Assembly: GCA_030537835.1 (NCBI GenBank)
Contig: JAUNVB010000005.1
Location: 1 to 64,000 of the forward strand
Reading direction: 5' to 3'
DNA: 64,000 nt
DNA from: Andreesenia angusta
Lineage (GTDB): Bacteria > Bacillota > Clostridia > Tissierellales > Gottschalkiaceae
Position 1 is the stretch's first letter; each line of letters begins with the position of its first letter. Below the pieces are notes generated by a model. That model searched no databases and was not told where the DNA came from. It saw only the letters and a program-made list of their open reading frames with translations. The translations under genes were made by a program, and so were the position numbers. Below are positions 17,981-26,592 of the stretch, in pieces.

Positions 17981-18285
17981 AAAAAAAAGTAAATCTCTTT
18001 TCCCACTCTCTTTATCTAATTGATATTTGATTTGAACTATTATAATGCTGAGAAAAATTATTGAAATTTTTAATATGAGTTTTAAAATTGCATCCGATAT
18101 GAATAATCTTGAATTTAAATTCTTAAAGCTTAAAATTGCAATTATTTTTAAAATGAATAATTTTAAAAAAGGTCTTTTGAATTATATCACCTCTGATTAT
18201 AATATCTAAAGCTCAGTATATCAGTTTACTCTATTCTTATCAAGTTATATACTCAATATCGCTATTTTATTATATTTATTCAAAT

Positions 18286-18318
18286 AAAAAAGACATGTAA
18301 TCATATACATGCCTTTTT
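18286..18318 (-). terminator. Terminator of argF
   Basis: On the minus strand a GGCATGTA / TACATGTC stem (with a G-U pair) around TATGAT is flanked by AAAAA and a TTTTTT run. It lies just after the argF stop. Confidence 0.75.
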
Positions 18319-18326
18319 CTCATTGA

Positions 18327-19319
18327 TTATTGATTTCCTAGGGTTGCAACCATAATTGCCTTTATAGTATGCATTCTATTCTCTGCTTCATCAAAGACAA
18401 CCGATTGTTCTCCTTCAAATACCTCATCAGTTACTTCTAATTCTTCCATACCATATTTTTCTTTTATATCTTTCATAACATCGGTTCCAAGATCATGAAA
18501 AGCCGGTAGACAATGCATGAAAATGGCTTCTTCATCTGCCTTTGCCATTACTTCTGAATTCACCTGATAATCCTTTAGAAGATTTATTCTATCTTCATAC
18601 ATATCTTCTTCACCCATAGATACCCAAACATCTGTATATATAACATCCGCATCATTAACTGCTTCATCTATAGACTCTGTAAATAATAATGATGCATTAT
18701 TCTCCTCTGCTATAGATTCAGCCTCTTTTATCAATTCCTCTTCAGGAAAAAGAGATTTAGGTGCAGCGATTCGAAAGTCCATACCAAATTTTGCAGCTCC
18801 TATCATCAGTGAATTAGCCATATTATTTCTTCCATCTCCAAGATAAGCAAATTTAATGCCTTTTAGATAGCCTTTATGCTCTCTTATAGTCAGAAAATCG
18901 GCTAATATCTGAGTTGGATGGAATTTATCAGTAAGACCATTCCAAACCGGTATACCTGAGTACTTCGCTAATTCTTCAACAGTCTCATGTGAAAATCCTC
19001 TAAATTCTATTCCATCAAAAAGTCTTCCTAAAACTCTCGCCGTATCTTTAACCGATTCTTTTTTTCCTAATTGTATATCGTCCTTTCCAAGATATTCCGG
19101 ATATGCTCCTTCATCATTAGCAGCTACTACAAAAGAACATCTAGTCCTAGTAGATGGCTTTTCAAAAATCAATGCTATATTTTTTCCTTTTAAATTCTGT
19201 GGTCTTATACCTGCATACTTTAACTTTTTTAGATTTTCTGCTAAATCTATTAAATACTCTAGTTCAGCACTTGTGAAATCGAGCAATTTAAGAAAAGATC
19301 TGCCTTTTAGATTAAGCAA
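18327..19319 (-). CDS. argF: Ornithine carbamoyltransferase
   Basis: About 330 residues; transfers carbamoyl phosphate to ornithine to give citrulline. Seen: [12 protein letters not shown] (carbamoyl-phosphate loop), [11 protein letters not shown], the HPTQ motif ([11 protein letters not shown]), and MHCLPAFHD with the catalytic Cys. TTG 19319 ([10 protein letters not shown]) was chosen because GGAG sits 8 nt upstream and the family starts this way; ATG 19325 and GTG 19328 lie almost on the ribosome binding site. It is directly downstream of a Crp/Fnr regulator and separate from argCJBD. It could serve biosynthesis or the arginine deiminase pathway, but no arcA or arcC is present here. Confidence 0.95.
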   Translation of the reverse strand: MLNLKGRSFLKLLDFTSAELEYLIDLAENLKKLKYAGIRPQNLKGKNIALIFEKPSTRTRCSFVVAANDEGAYPEYLGKDDIQLGKKESVKDTARVLGRLFDGIEFRGFSHETVEELAKYSGIPVWNGLTDKFHPTQILADFLTIREHKGYLKGIKFAYLGDGRNNMANSLMIGAAKFGMDFRIAAPKSLFPEEELIKEAESIAEENNASLLFTESIDEAVNDADVIYTDVWVSMGEEDMYEDRINLLKDYQVNSEVMAKADEEAIFMHCLPAFHDLGTDVMKDIKEKYGMEELEVTDEVFEGEQSVVFDEAENRMHTIKAIMVATLGNQ

Positions 19320-19354
19320 ATTCATCACTCCTGATCTAATAAATTATTTTTAAT

Positions 19355-20074
19355 TTACAATTCCCAAGATTCAAGCTTTTCTCTATCTAATAGAGTTATG
19401 TTTTTTCCTGAAACTTCTATTATATCTGATTCAACAAAACTAGTCATTATTCTACTAGCCATCTCTCTACTTATTCCAACTAGACTAGCTAGATCTGTTC
19501 TACTTATTCCTATATTAAAAGATGTTCCATTTCTCAATTCAATTTTATAATAGTCTTCAAATCTCAGTATTTCTTTTGCAACTCTGCTATAAGAATCTTC
19601 TGTAGATAATTCCTTAACTCTTTCTGAACAAAAATCTAAATTTCTATACAATTCTTTTATAAAATTCTGAGCTAATCTGAAGTCTTCTTTCATCTTCTCA
19701 TTCATCAAATCTAACGGTATAGCAACCGTTACGATTTCACTTACAGTCTTTACCGAAAGATGTAATCTCTCATCTGGAAATAAGCCAGTATTGCCTATAA
19801 TATCTCTTATCCCTCTTAAGCAGATTACTGCTTCTCTTTCATCGCCTAGATCTTTATAGAGTTTTACTAGTCCATCTAATATTACATATAAGTATTTAGA
19901 CTCTTCCTTTTCTGAAATAATAACTTTATTTTTTGGAAATTTTCTTATCTCCATGCTCTCAAATAAATCTTCTAATACTTCTGGCTTCAGTCCTTTAAAC
20001 ATATCTACATAAGTTAAGTCTATATCTTCTTTTTGTAAATTAAACCTGAATTTTAATCTCGATTTTACTATCAA
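19355..20074 (-). CDS. Crp/Fnr-family transcriptional regulator
   Basis: 239 residues. An N-terminal cyclic-nucleotide-like sensor domain (about 20-140; LFESMEIRKFPKNKVIISEKEESKYLYVILDGLVKLYKD) is followed by a dimerisation helix and a Crp-type winged helix (about 170-235; ISRTDLASLVGISREMASRIM). No N-terminal FNR-type Cys cluster is visible. TTG 20074 follows GAGGTG with 5-nt spacing; GTG 20083 lies inside that site. It is 35 nt upstream of argF on the same strand, like Crp/Fnr regulators (ArcR type) that control arginine catabolic genes. That role is inferred. Confidence 0.88.
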   Translation of the reverse strand: MIVKSRLKFRFNLQKEDIDLTYVDMFKGLKPEVLEDLFESMEIRKFPKNKVIISEKEESKYLYVILDGLVKLYKDLGDEREAVICLRGIRDIIGNTGLFPDERLHLSVKTVSEIVTVAIPLDLMNEKMKEDFRLAQNFIKELYRNLDFCSERVKELSTEDSYSRVAKEILRFEDYYKIELRNGTSFNIGISRTDLASLVGISREMASRIMTSFVESDIIEVSGKNITLLDREKLESWEL

Positions 20075-20210
20075 TACAATCACCTCAAATATATTTCTTC
20101 AACTTTAATTATAATGTTAAAATTATAATTAATTTATCCTATATTATTAAGAATATCATAAATGGGTATATATAGATAGACATATATTTTAAGAAAGGAA
20201 GAAAATTATT

Positions 20211-21887
20211 ATGAATATGAAAGCTTTAATAAAAATTAAACTACCAGATAATGTAAATAAAGAAGTTCCTATTGGAACTACGATTAAAGATATATTAGAT
20301 GAAAAAGCTCTGTCATTAGATGGAGATAATTATATTATTGCTGCAATAGTAAATGGTAAAGCAGTAGAACTTTTTACTCCAATATACGCTGATTCTGAAA
20401 TAAAGCCTATTAGAGTTCTTGATAGAATAGGATATGCTATATATGCTAGAAGTTTGAACTATCTAGCAGTAATAGCAGCAAGCCAAGCCTTCGAAAAAGT
20501 AAAAGTCAGAATTGAACATTCTATAAATAATGAAATCTATGGCAAGCTCCATATAGGGAGGAAATTAACAGAGGAAGATGTCGATCTTTTAAATAAAACC
20601 ATGCATTCTATAGTAGAAGAAGATCTTCCTATAGAAAAGGTTAAAGTTTTAAAAACTGTTGCTGAGAGCATATTTAAATCTTATAGAATGATCGATAAGA
20701 CCTCCTTATTGAAATATGCAAAAGAAGAATATGTTAGTCTATATAAATGTGGCAATGTCTATGACTATCTCTATGGACCTCTAGTTCCATCTATGGGCTA
20801 TTTGAAATCATTCGATGTAAATCTCTTCGACAATGGATTCCTGATAAGATTGCCTGAGAAGAAAGAAATTTCTAAAATATCATCTTTTAGAGATATCCCA
20901 AAACTTAGAGCCGCTTTTGAAGAGACTAATGAATGGAGTCATATATTGAAACTTGCAAATGTAGGCGATATAAACAATGTCTTAGATGGCGATATAAATA
21001 ATAGAAGAGATATGTTCTTAGTAGCTGAAGGATTGCATGAGAAAAAGATCTCTAAAATTGCCGATAAGATATTAGAAAATATAGATAATACTAAATTAAT
21101 ACTTATAGCAGGACCGAGTTCATCTGGTAAGACTACATTTGCAAATAGACTCGCTATACAGTTAAGAGTCCTAGGATTAGATCCTAAGAGCATTTCTGCC
21201 GATGATTATTTCTACGATAGAGAGGATACTCCTATTAATGAAAATGGGGAATACGATTTTGAATCCTTAAGAGCATTAGATGTAAATCTATTAAATACAC
21301 ATCTATCTCAATTATTAGCTAAGAAAGAAATCGATTTAATAAAATTCAATTTTCTAAAAGGTGAAAGAGAATTTACTGGTCAGAAATATAAGATGAATGA
21401 TAAATCAGTATTAATAGTTGAAGGAATTCATGGACTTAATGAAGAAATGACCCCATCTATTCCAAAGGAAAATAAATATAAGATATATGTTTCAGCACTT
21501 ACTAATATAAATTTAGATAATCATAGTAGTATATATGTTTCCGATATAAGAACGCTTAGAAGAATGATAAGAGATAATAGTCATAGAGGTATGGAACCAT
21601 CTGAGACATTATTAGCATGGCCTTCAGTAAGGGCAGGTGAGGAGCAGAATATTTTCCCTTATCAAGAAGAGGCCGATGTAATCTTTAATTCTACTCTAGT
21701 ATATGAGATTCACGTCTTAAAAAAATATGCTGAACCTCTTCTAAAAAAAATACCACAAGATCATCCTGCATATGTAGAGGCGAGAAGAATTTTGAAATTC
21801 TTAAGATTCTTTAAATCTGCAGATGATGAGTTCATTCCACAAAACTCTATAATGCGTGAATTCATAGGTGGTACCTGTTTCGAATAG
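20211..21887 (+). CDS. Uridine kinase-like protein with TGS and ThrRS-like domains
   Basis: 558 residues. Domain order: TGS-like domain (1-65), a threonyl-tRNA synthetase second-additional-domain-like region (about 70-250; IEHSINNEIYGKLHIGRKLTEEDVDLL), then a uridine kinase/phosphoribulokinase P-loop domain (about 280-500; LIAGPSSSGKTTFANRL). Firmicutes and Thermotogae carry this long nucleoside kinase alongside short Udk; it likely phosphorylates uridine or another nucleoside. Preceded by AAGGAAG; divergent from the Crp regulator and convergent with argD, with which it shares a terminator. Confidence 0.9.
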   Translation: MNMKALIKIKLPDNVNKEVPIGTTIKDILDEKALSLDGDNYIIAAIVNGKAVELFTPIYADSEIKPIRVLDRIGYAIYARSLNYLAVIAASQAFEKVKVRIEHSINNEIYGKLHIGRKLTEEDVDLLNKTMHSIVEEDLPIEKVKVLKTVAESIFKSYRMIDKTSLLKYAKEEYVSLYKCGNVYDYLYGPLVPSMGYLKSFDVNLFDNGFLIRLPEKKEISKISSFRDIPKLRAAFEETNEWSHILKLANVGDINNVLDGDINNRRDMFLVAEGLHEKKISKIADKILENIDNTKLILIAGPSSSGKTTFANRLAIQLRVLGLDPKSISADDYFYDREDTPINENGEYDFESLRALDVNLLNTHLSQLLAKKEIDLIKFNFLKGEREFTGQKYKMNDKSVLIVEGIHGLNEEMTPSIPKENKYKIYVSALTNINLDNHSSIYVSDIRTLRRMIRDNSHRGMEPSETLLAWPSVRAGEEQNIFPYQEEADVIFNSTLVYEIHVLKKYAEPLLKKIPQDHPAYVEARRILKFLRFFKSADDEFIPQNSIMREFIGGTCFE

Positions 21888-21892
21888 AAAAA

Positions 21893-21920
21893 GCCCCTAA
21901 TCCGATATCTGGATTGGGGC
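21893..21920 (+). terminator. Bidirectional terminator between the uridine kinase gene and argD
   Basis: GCCCCTAATCC pairs with GGATTGGGGC (one bulged base) around GATATCT. AAAAA lies on the left and CATTTTTATT on the right, so it can end transcripts from both sides. Confidence 0.85.
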
Positions 21921-21925
21921 CATTT

Positions 21926-23116
21926 TTATTCTATCTCTTTTAAACTCTCTTCTAATATCTCCATAGCTTTATTTATCTCTTCTTCATTTACAATAAGAGG
22001 TGGAATAAATCTGATTACATTCGTTCCTGCCGATATTATCAATAATCCTTTTTCAGCAGCCTTTTCTAATATAGGTTTTAATTTATCCTGTTCGACCTCT
22101 ATACCTTGCATAAGGCCAAATCCTCTTACATCTTTAACTATATCGAATTTATCTTTGATTTCGTTAAGTCTTTTATTTAGAATATCTCCTTGTTTTTTTA
22201 CATTGTCTAAGAGATTATTATCGATAAGTTCTTCTAATACAACTAATGCAGCGACTGATGCTAATGGATTACCTCCAAATGTAGAAGCGTGATTTCCCGG
22301 CTCAAACGCCTTAGCAATTTCGGATTTCGCCATCATAGCTCCCATAGGTATTCCTCCTGCTAATCCCTTAGCAGTACATAGAATATCCGGCTCTATTTCA
22401 TATCTTTGATATAAGAATAAATCTCCAGTTCTTCCGATTCCTGTTTGAACCTCATCGAATATTAATACTATATTATTTTCATCACAGATCTTTCTAATCT
22501 CTTCTACGAATTCAGGCTTTCCAGGATTTATACCGCCTTCACCTTGCACTAACTCCATTACTATAGCACATGTCTTATCATTAACTAATTCTTTTACACT
22601 GTCTATATCATTATAAATAGCATTCTTAACCCCAGGAAGAAGTGGACCAAATCCTTCTTGATACTTAGTCTGTCCTGTCACAGTAACAGAGCCTATGGTT
22701 CTTCCATGGAATGAATCCTTCATAGTTATTATCTCAATCTTTTCTTCACCATAATTCTTATTAGCATATTTTCTGGCTAATTTTAAAGCCGCCTCCATAG
22801 ATTCTGCTCCTGAATTACAGAAGAATACTTTATCAAAAGATGTGTTTTTTACTATCTTCTCTGCTAATTTTATATTAGGTTCATTTAAGTACAGATTCGA
22901 ACAATGATGTATTTTTGAAAATTGTTCATTCACTGCATTCTTAAGCTTTTCATTATCGTATCCTAATAGATTAACTGCTATACCAGAGACAAAATCTAAA
23001 TATTTATTTCCTTCCTTATCCCATAAATACATACCTTCTCCTCTATCCATGACTATAGGAAAAGAAGCGTATGTTCTCATTATATATTCTTTACCATCTT
23101 GAACTAAATCCTTCAA
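21926..23116 (-). CDS. argD: Acetylornithine aminotransferase
   Basis: 396-residue class III PLP aminotransferase that makes N-acetylornithine from the semialdehyde and glutamate. Seen: CNSGAESMEAALKLARKY (cofactor phosphate loop), LVQGEGGINPG, FDEVQTGIGRTG, and the PLP Lys in CTAKGLAGGIPMGAM. It is the last gene of argCJBD, 13 nt after argB, with a probable TTG start behind AAGGAG. Confidence 0.95.
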   Translation of the reverse strand: MKDLVQDGKEYIMRTYASFPIVMDRGEGMYLWDKEGNKYLDFVSGIAVNLLGYDNEKLKNAVNEQFSKIHHCSNLYLNEPNIKLAEKIVKNTSFDKVFFCNSGAESMEAALKLARKYANKNYGEEKIEIITMKDSFHGRTIGSVTVTGQTKYQEGFGPLLPGVKNAIYNDIDSVKELVNDKTCAIVMELVQGEGGINPGKPEFVEEIRKICDENNIVLIFDEVQTGIGRTGDLFLYQRYEIEPDILCTAKGLAGGIPMGAMMAKSEIAKAFEPGNHASTFGGNPLASVAALVVLEELIDNNLLDNVKKQGDILNKRLNEIKDKFDIVKDVRGFGLMQGIEVEQDKLKPILEKAAEKGLLIISAGTNVIRFIPPLIVNEEEINKAMEILEESLKEIE

Positions 23117-23129
23117 TCAAAACATCTCC

Positions 23130-23993
23130 TTATTTTCTACCAAACATTGTTCCTATACCATCTTGAGTAAATATCTCTAGCAACATGCTATGGTCTAAAT
23201 TTCCGTCAATTATATGGACTGTATTAACACCATTTTCAACTGCTTCTATACAGCATTCTACTTTTGGAATCATTCCACCTGATATTATTCCATTTTCTAT
23301 ATTCATTCTAGCTTCTTCTAAATTCATATACGATATCAATGAATTAGGATCATTTACATCTCTCATAACACCTTTTACATCCGTTACGAATACTAATTTC
23401 TGTGCATTCAATTCAGATGCTATCGCTATAGCAGCATAATCGGCATTGATATTATAAGTATTGCCCTGATCATCTCTACCAATTGGTGCTATTACGGGTA
23501 TTGAGCCCGACTTTATTAAACCATCTATTAATTCTGTGTCTACACTAATTATTTTCCCTACATATCCTAAATCTATTCCGTCTTTATATAATTTCTCTGC
23601 TTTTAATGTCATCCCATCTTTTCCACTTATACCGACAGATTTTAAATCCAATTTCTGTATATCGTTCACTATATTCTTATTTACTTTTCCAGATAAAACC
23701 ATTTCTACTATATCCATAGTCTCCTGATCTGTAACTCTAAGTCCTTCTTTGAATTCAGGCTCTATTTTCATCTTATCAAGCATTTCATTTATAAATGGAC
23801 CACCACCATGAACGACGACTATATTTATACCTATTAATCTCAATAATGCAATATCTTCAATCATCATCTTCTTAATTCTCTCGTCGACCATTGCACTACC
23901 ACCGTATTTTATGACTACAGTCTTTCCTCTAAAAGACTGTATATAAGGTATTGCTTCTATTAAAACTTTAGCTTTTCCAATATTTTTTTCCAT
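23130..23993 (-). CDS. argB: Acetylglutamate kinase
   Basis: 287-residue amino-acid kinase, the second step of arginine synthesis. Seen: VVIKYGGSAMVDE (phosphate binding), VVHGGGPFINEML (substrate loop), INADYAAIAIASELNA and KLVFVTDVKGV, and the C-terminal GIISGGMIPKVE. It lacks the extended N-terminal helix motif of some arginine-inhibited forms, but the 12 residues before the core may form a short helix. Lies between argJ (17 nt) and argD. Confidence 0.96.
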   Translation of the reverse strand: MEKNIGKAKVLIEAIPYIQSFRGKTVVIKYGGSAMVDERIKKMMIEDIALLRLIGINIVVVHGGGPFINEMLDKMKIEPEFKEGLRVTDQETMDIVEMVLSGKVNKNIVNDIQKLDLKSVGISGKDGMTLKAEKLYKDGIDLGYVGKIISVDTELIDGLIKSGSIPVIAPIGRDDQGNTYNINADYAAIAIASELNAQKLVFVTDVKGVMRDVNDPNSLISYMNLEEARMNIENGIISGGMIPKVECCIEAVENGVNTVHIIDGNLDHSMLLEIFTQDGIGTMFGRK

Positions 23994-24009
23994 TCTATAT
24001 ACTCCTCAA

Positions 24010-25230
24010 TTAAGTTCTATAATCTGCATTTATCTTGACATAGTCATAGCTTAAATCACAACCCCATGCAGTTGCAGATTCTTCACCTTCTTTTAATTCT
24101 ATAAAAATCTTTACTTCATCAGCTGATAGAACTAATTTAGCCTCATCTTCTGAAAAATCTAATGGTACTCCCGATTTCATAAGATCTACTCTATTTCCAT
24201 CTGAAGTAAAATAGATATCCATTTTGTCCATATCGAACTCTATACCAGTATAACCCATAGCACAAACTATTCTTCCCCAATTTGCATCTTCTCCAAAAAA
24301 TGCAGTCTTAACGAGATTAGAATTTATTATAGATTTTGCTAATTTTCTTCCATCTTCCTTAGTCTTAACACCTATTATATTAGCTTCTATAAATTTCCCA
24401 GCACCTTCACCATCTTTAACTATTAATTTAGATAGTCCTAGATTCACCTCATGCAATGCCTCTTTAAATAATTTATATTCTTCATTTTTTGAATCTATTA
24501 TATTATTTTCTGCCATACCATTAGCGAGAACTAAAACCGTATCATTAGTACTAGTATCACCATCTACAGATATCATATTATAGCTATCTTCAGTGCTTTC
24601 TAAAAGTGCTTCTTGCAATAATTCCTTCGTTATAGCAATATCTGTAGTTATATAGCTAAGCATAGTTCCCATATTTGGATGAATCATACCAGAGCCCTTT
24701 GCTATACCACCTATATTCACTAATCTTTTATTTAATTCGAATTCAACAGCATACGATTTTGAAAAAGTATCGGTAGTCATTATTGCCTCTGCCGCTTTAA
24801 GACTATCCTCTTTATTATCTCCTAGAGTATTATAATTTTCTCTTATTCCATTTATTAGATTGTCAATCGGAAGCGGTACTCCTATTACACCAGTCGAAGA
24901 TACTAATACATTCTCTGGTTTCAAACCTAAAACCTCAGCCGTTATATTAGCCATAGCTTTTGTATCTTCTAAACCTTTCTTACCTGTACAAGCATTTGCA
25001 TTTCCACTATTGACTACTATTGCATTTACATTATTTGAACTCTCAACTATTTCCATATCATAATATACTGGTGCTGCTTTTACAGTATTTTTAGTAAATA
25101 CCCCAGCTACGACAGATTCTTTTTCTGAATATATAATAGCCGTATCGTTTTTCTTCTTTCTAACGCCTGAGAAAAATCCCGTTGCTTTAAATCCCTTAGC
25201 ATTAGTAATACCACCATCTATTTTTTTCAC
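24010..25230 (-). CDS. argJ: Glutamate N-acetyltransferase (ArgJ)
   Basis: 406 residues. ArgJ recycles the acetyl group from acetylornithine to glutamate; some forms also use acetyl-CoA. The self-cleavage region is KGSGMIHPNMGTMLSYITTD, where the Thr becomes the N-terminal nucleophile of the beta chain. GTG 25230 was chosen (MKKIDGGITNAKGF, with AAGGTG 6 nt upstream) because it matches the family N-terminus; a TTG seven codons upstream also exists. The linear acetyl-transfer step by argA/argE would not be needed with this gene. Confidence 0.95.
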   Translation of the reverse strand: MKKIDGGITNAKGFKATGFFSGVRKKKNDTAIIYSEKESVVAGVFTKNTVKAAPVYYDMEIVESSNNVNAIVVNSGNANACTGKKGLEDTKAMANITAEVLGLKPENVLVSSTGVIGVPLPIDNLINGIRENYNTLGDNKEDSLKAAEAIMTTDTFSKSYAVEFELNKRLVNIGGIAKGSGMIHPNMGTMLSYITTDIAITKELLQEALLESTEDSYNMISVDGDTSTNDTVLVLANGMAENNIIDSKNEEYKLFKEALHEVNLGLSKLIVKDGEGAGKFIEANIIGVKTKEDGRKLAKSIINSNLVKTAFFGEDANWGRIVCAMGYTGIEFDMDKMDIYFTSDGNRVDLMKSGVPLDFSEDEAKLVLSADEVKIFIELKEGEESATAWGCDLSYDYVKINADYRT

Positions 25231-25256
25231 GATTTTCACCTTCTCAATCAAATTTA

Positions 25257-26300
25257 TTAAATAGGGAATATAGATATATCATCTATTCCTTCTTTTTCAT
25301 CAAAGCCAAAGATAATATTCATATTCTGTAGAGCTTGTCCTGCAGAGCCTTTTATCATATTATCTATAGCTCCTATTACTATTATTCTATTCGTTCTCTG
25401 ATCTATTTTTATTCCAATATCACAGAAATTAGAACCTTTAACCCATTTAGTTTCAGGAAATATATTCTCCTTAGTCATTCTTACGAAAAATTCATCCCCA
25501 TAGTATTTATCATAAATATCTTTTATCTCTTTATAAGTCTTTTCTACTTTCATCTTAGCATATGAAGTAGTAAGTATTCCTCTATTCATAGGTACGAGAT
25601 GAGGTGTGAAATTCAATACTATTTCTTTATCTGAAAATTTGCTCAATTGTTCCTCTATTTCAGGAGTATGTCTATGACTAGCTATGCCGTAGGCTTTAAA
25701 GCTTTCATTCGACTCTGTAAAATGGGTAGCAAGGTTTACAGATCTTCCTGCACCCGTTATTCCCGATTTTGCATCTATTATAAGGCTATTTTCATCTATA
25801 ATGCCCTCTCTTATCAATGGGTATATTGATAAGATTGAAGATGTAGGATAACATCCTGGATTTGCCACTATTCTAGCCTTTTTAATATCTTCTCTATATA
25901 GCTCAGGAAGTCCATAAACGGCCTCCTTTAAAATATCTTTCGAGCCGTGATCAGTCGCATACCATTTTTCATAATTATCTACATCACTAAGCCTATAATC
26001 TGCACCCATATCTATTATCTTCACTTTTTCTAGAATCTTCTTATCTAATTGCTTACTAGCTATTCCATGAGGTAATGCTAAAAAAATCAAATCTACCTTC
26101 TCTGCCATCTCAGCAATATCCATATCTTTACATTTTAATTTGAATACATCTCTATAGTTTTCATATATATCATCATAATTCTGTCCATCATAAGTTCTTG
26201 AACTTATAGCTTCTATTTGAACATTCTTATGCTTCATCAATAATCTTATCAATTCAGTTCCTACATATCCAGTTGCTCCAATTACACCAACTTTTACCAT
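25257..26300 (-). CDS. argC: N-acetyl-gamma-glutamyl-phosphate reductase
   Basis: 347 residues, the third step of arginine synthesis. NADP-binding GVIGATGYVGTELIRLL lies at the N-terminus and the catalytic Cys in VANPGCYPTSSI. ATG 26300 follows GGACGGTG; GTG 26309 overlaps that site. It is the first gene of argCJBD and lies behind a near-consensus promoter. Confidence 0.96.
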   Translation of the reverse strand: MVKVGVIGATGYVGTELIRLLMKHKNVQIEAISSRTYDGQNYDDIYENYRDVFKLKCKDMDIAEMAEKVDLIFLALPHGIASKQLDKKILEKVKIIDMGADYRLSDVDNYEKWYATDHGSKDILKEAVYGLPELYREDIKKARIVANPGCYPTSSILSIYPLIREGIIDENSLIIDAKSGITGAGRSVNLATHFTESNESFKAYGIASHRHTPEIEEQLSKFSDKEIVLNFTPHLVPMNRGILTTSYAKMKVEKTYKEIKDIYDKYYGDEFFVRMTKENIFPETKWVKGSNFCDIGIKIDQRTNRIIVIGAIDNMIKGSAGQALQNMNIIFGFDEKEGIDDISIFPI

Positions 26301-26352
26301 TAAATTCACCGTCCAATTAAATAAATTAATATTCTTAGTTTTTTATATATAT

Positions 26353-26366
26353 AAGAGTATACTCTT
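26353..26366. promoter_or_regulatory. Perfect 14-bp palindrome over the argC -10 box
   Basis: AAGAGTATACTCTT is its own reverse complement and covers the -10 element of the argC promoter. A repressor bound here would block RNA polymerase. It is not a clear match to the ArgR box (TNTGAATWWWWATTCANA) as I know it, so the binding protein is unknown. Confidence 0.5.
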
Positions 26367-26384
26367 CATAATGTATAATGTCAA
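26356..26384 (-). promoter_or_regulatory. argCJBD promoter
   Basis: On the minus strand TTGACA (26379-26384) is followed by a 17-bp spacer and TATACT (26356-26361). This is one of the strongest promoters in the window and lies 56 bp upstream of argC. Confidence 0.85.
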
Positions 26385-26461
26385 CTTATTTTTGTATATT
26401 TATTTTATATTATTGAAGATTATATACTGAAAATACATCTTCTGTCTATTTATAAATAATA

Positions 26462-26499
26462 AAATACTATCCAAATCTATTCAGGCTTGGATAGTATTT
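26462..26499 (-). terminator. Terminator of glnS
   Basis: AAATACTATCCAA and TTGGATAGTATTT form a perfect 13-bp stem with a 12-base loop. Read on the minus strand it is followed by TATTATTTAT. It separates glnS from the argC promoter. Confidence 0.8.
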
Positions 26500-26592
26500 C
26501 TTATAACTCTATATTTACACTCTCTTTTTTTAACTCATATTATCGAATAAAATAAATATATTATATACAGATTAAATTCTTGCATATTTATA

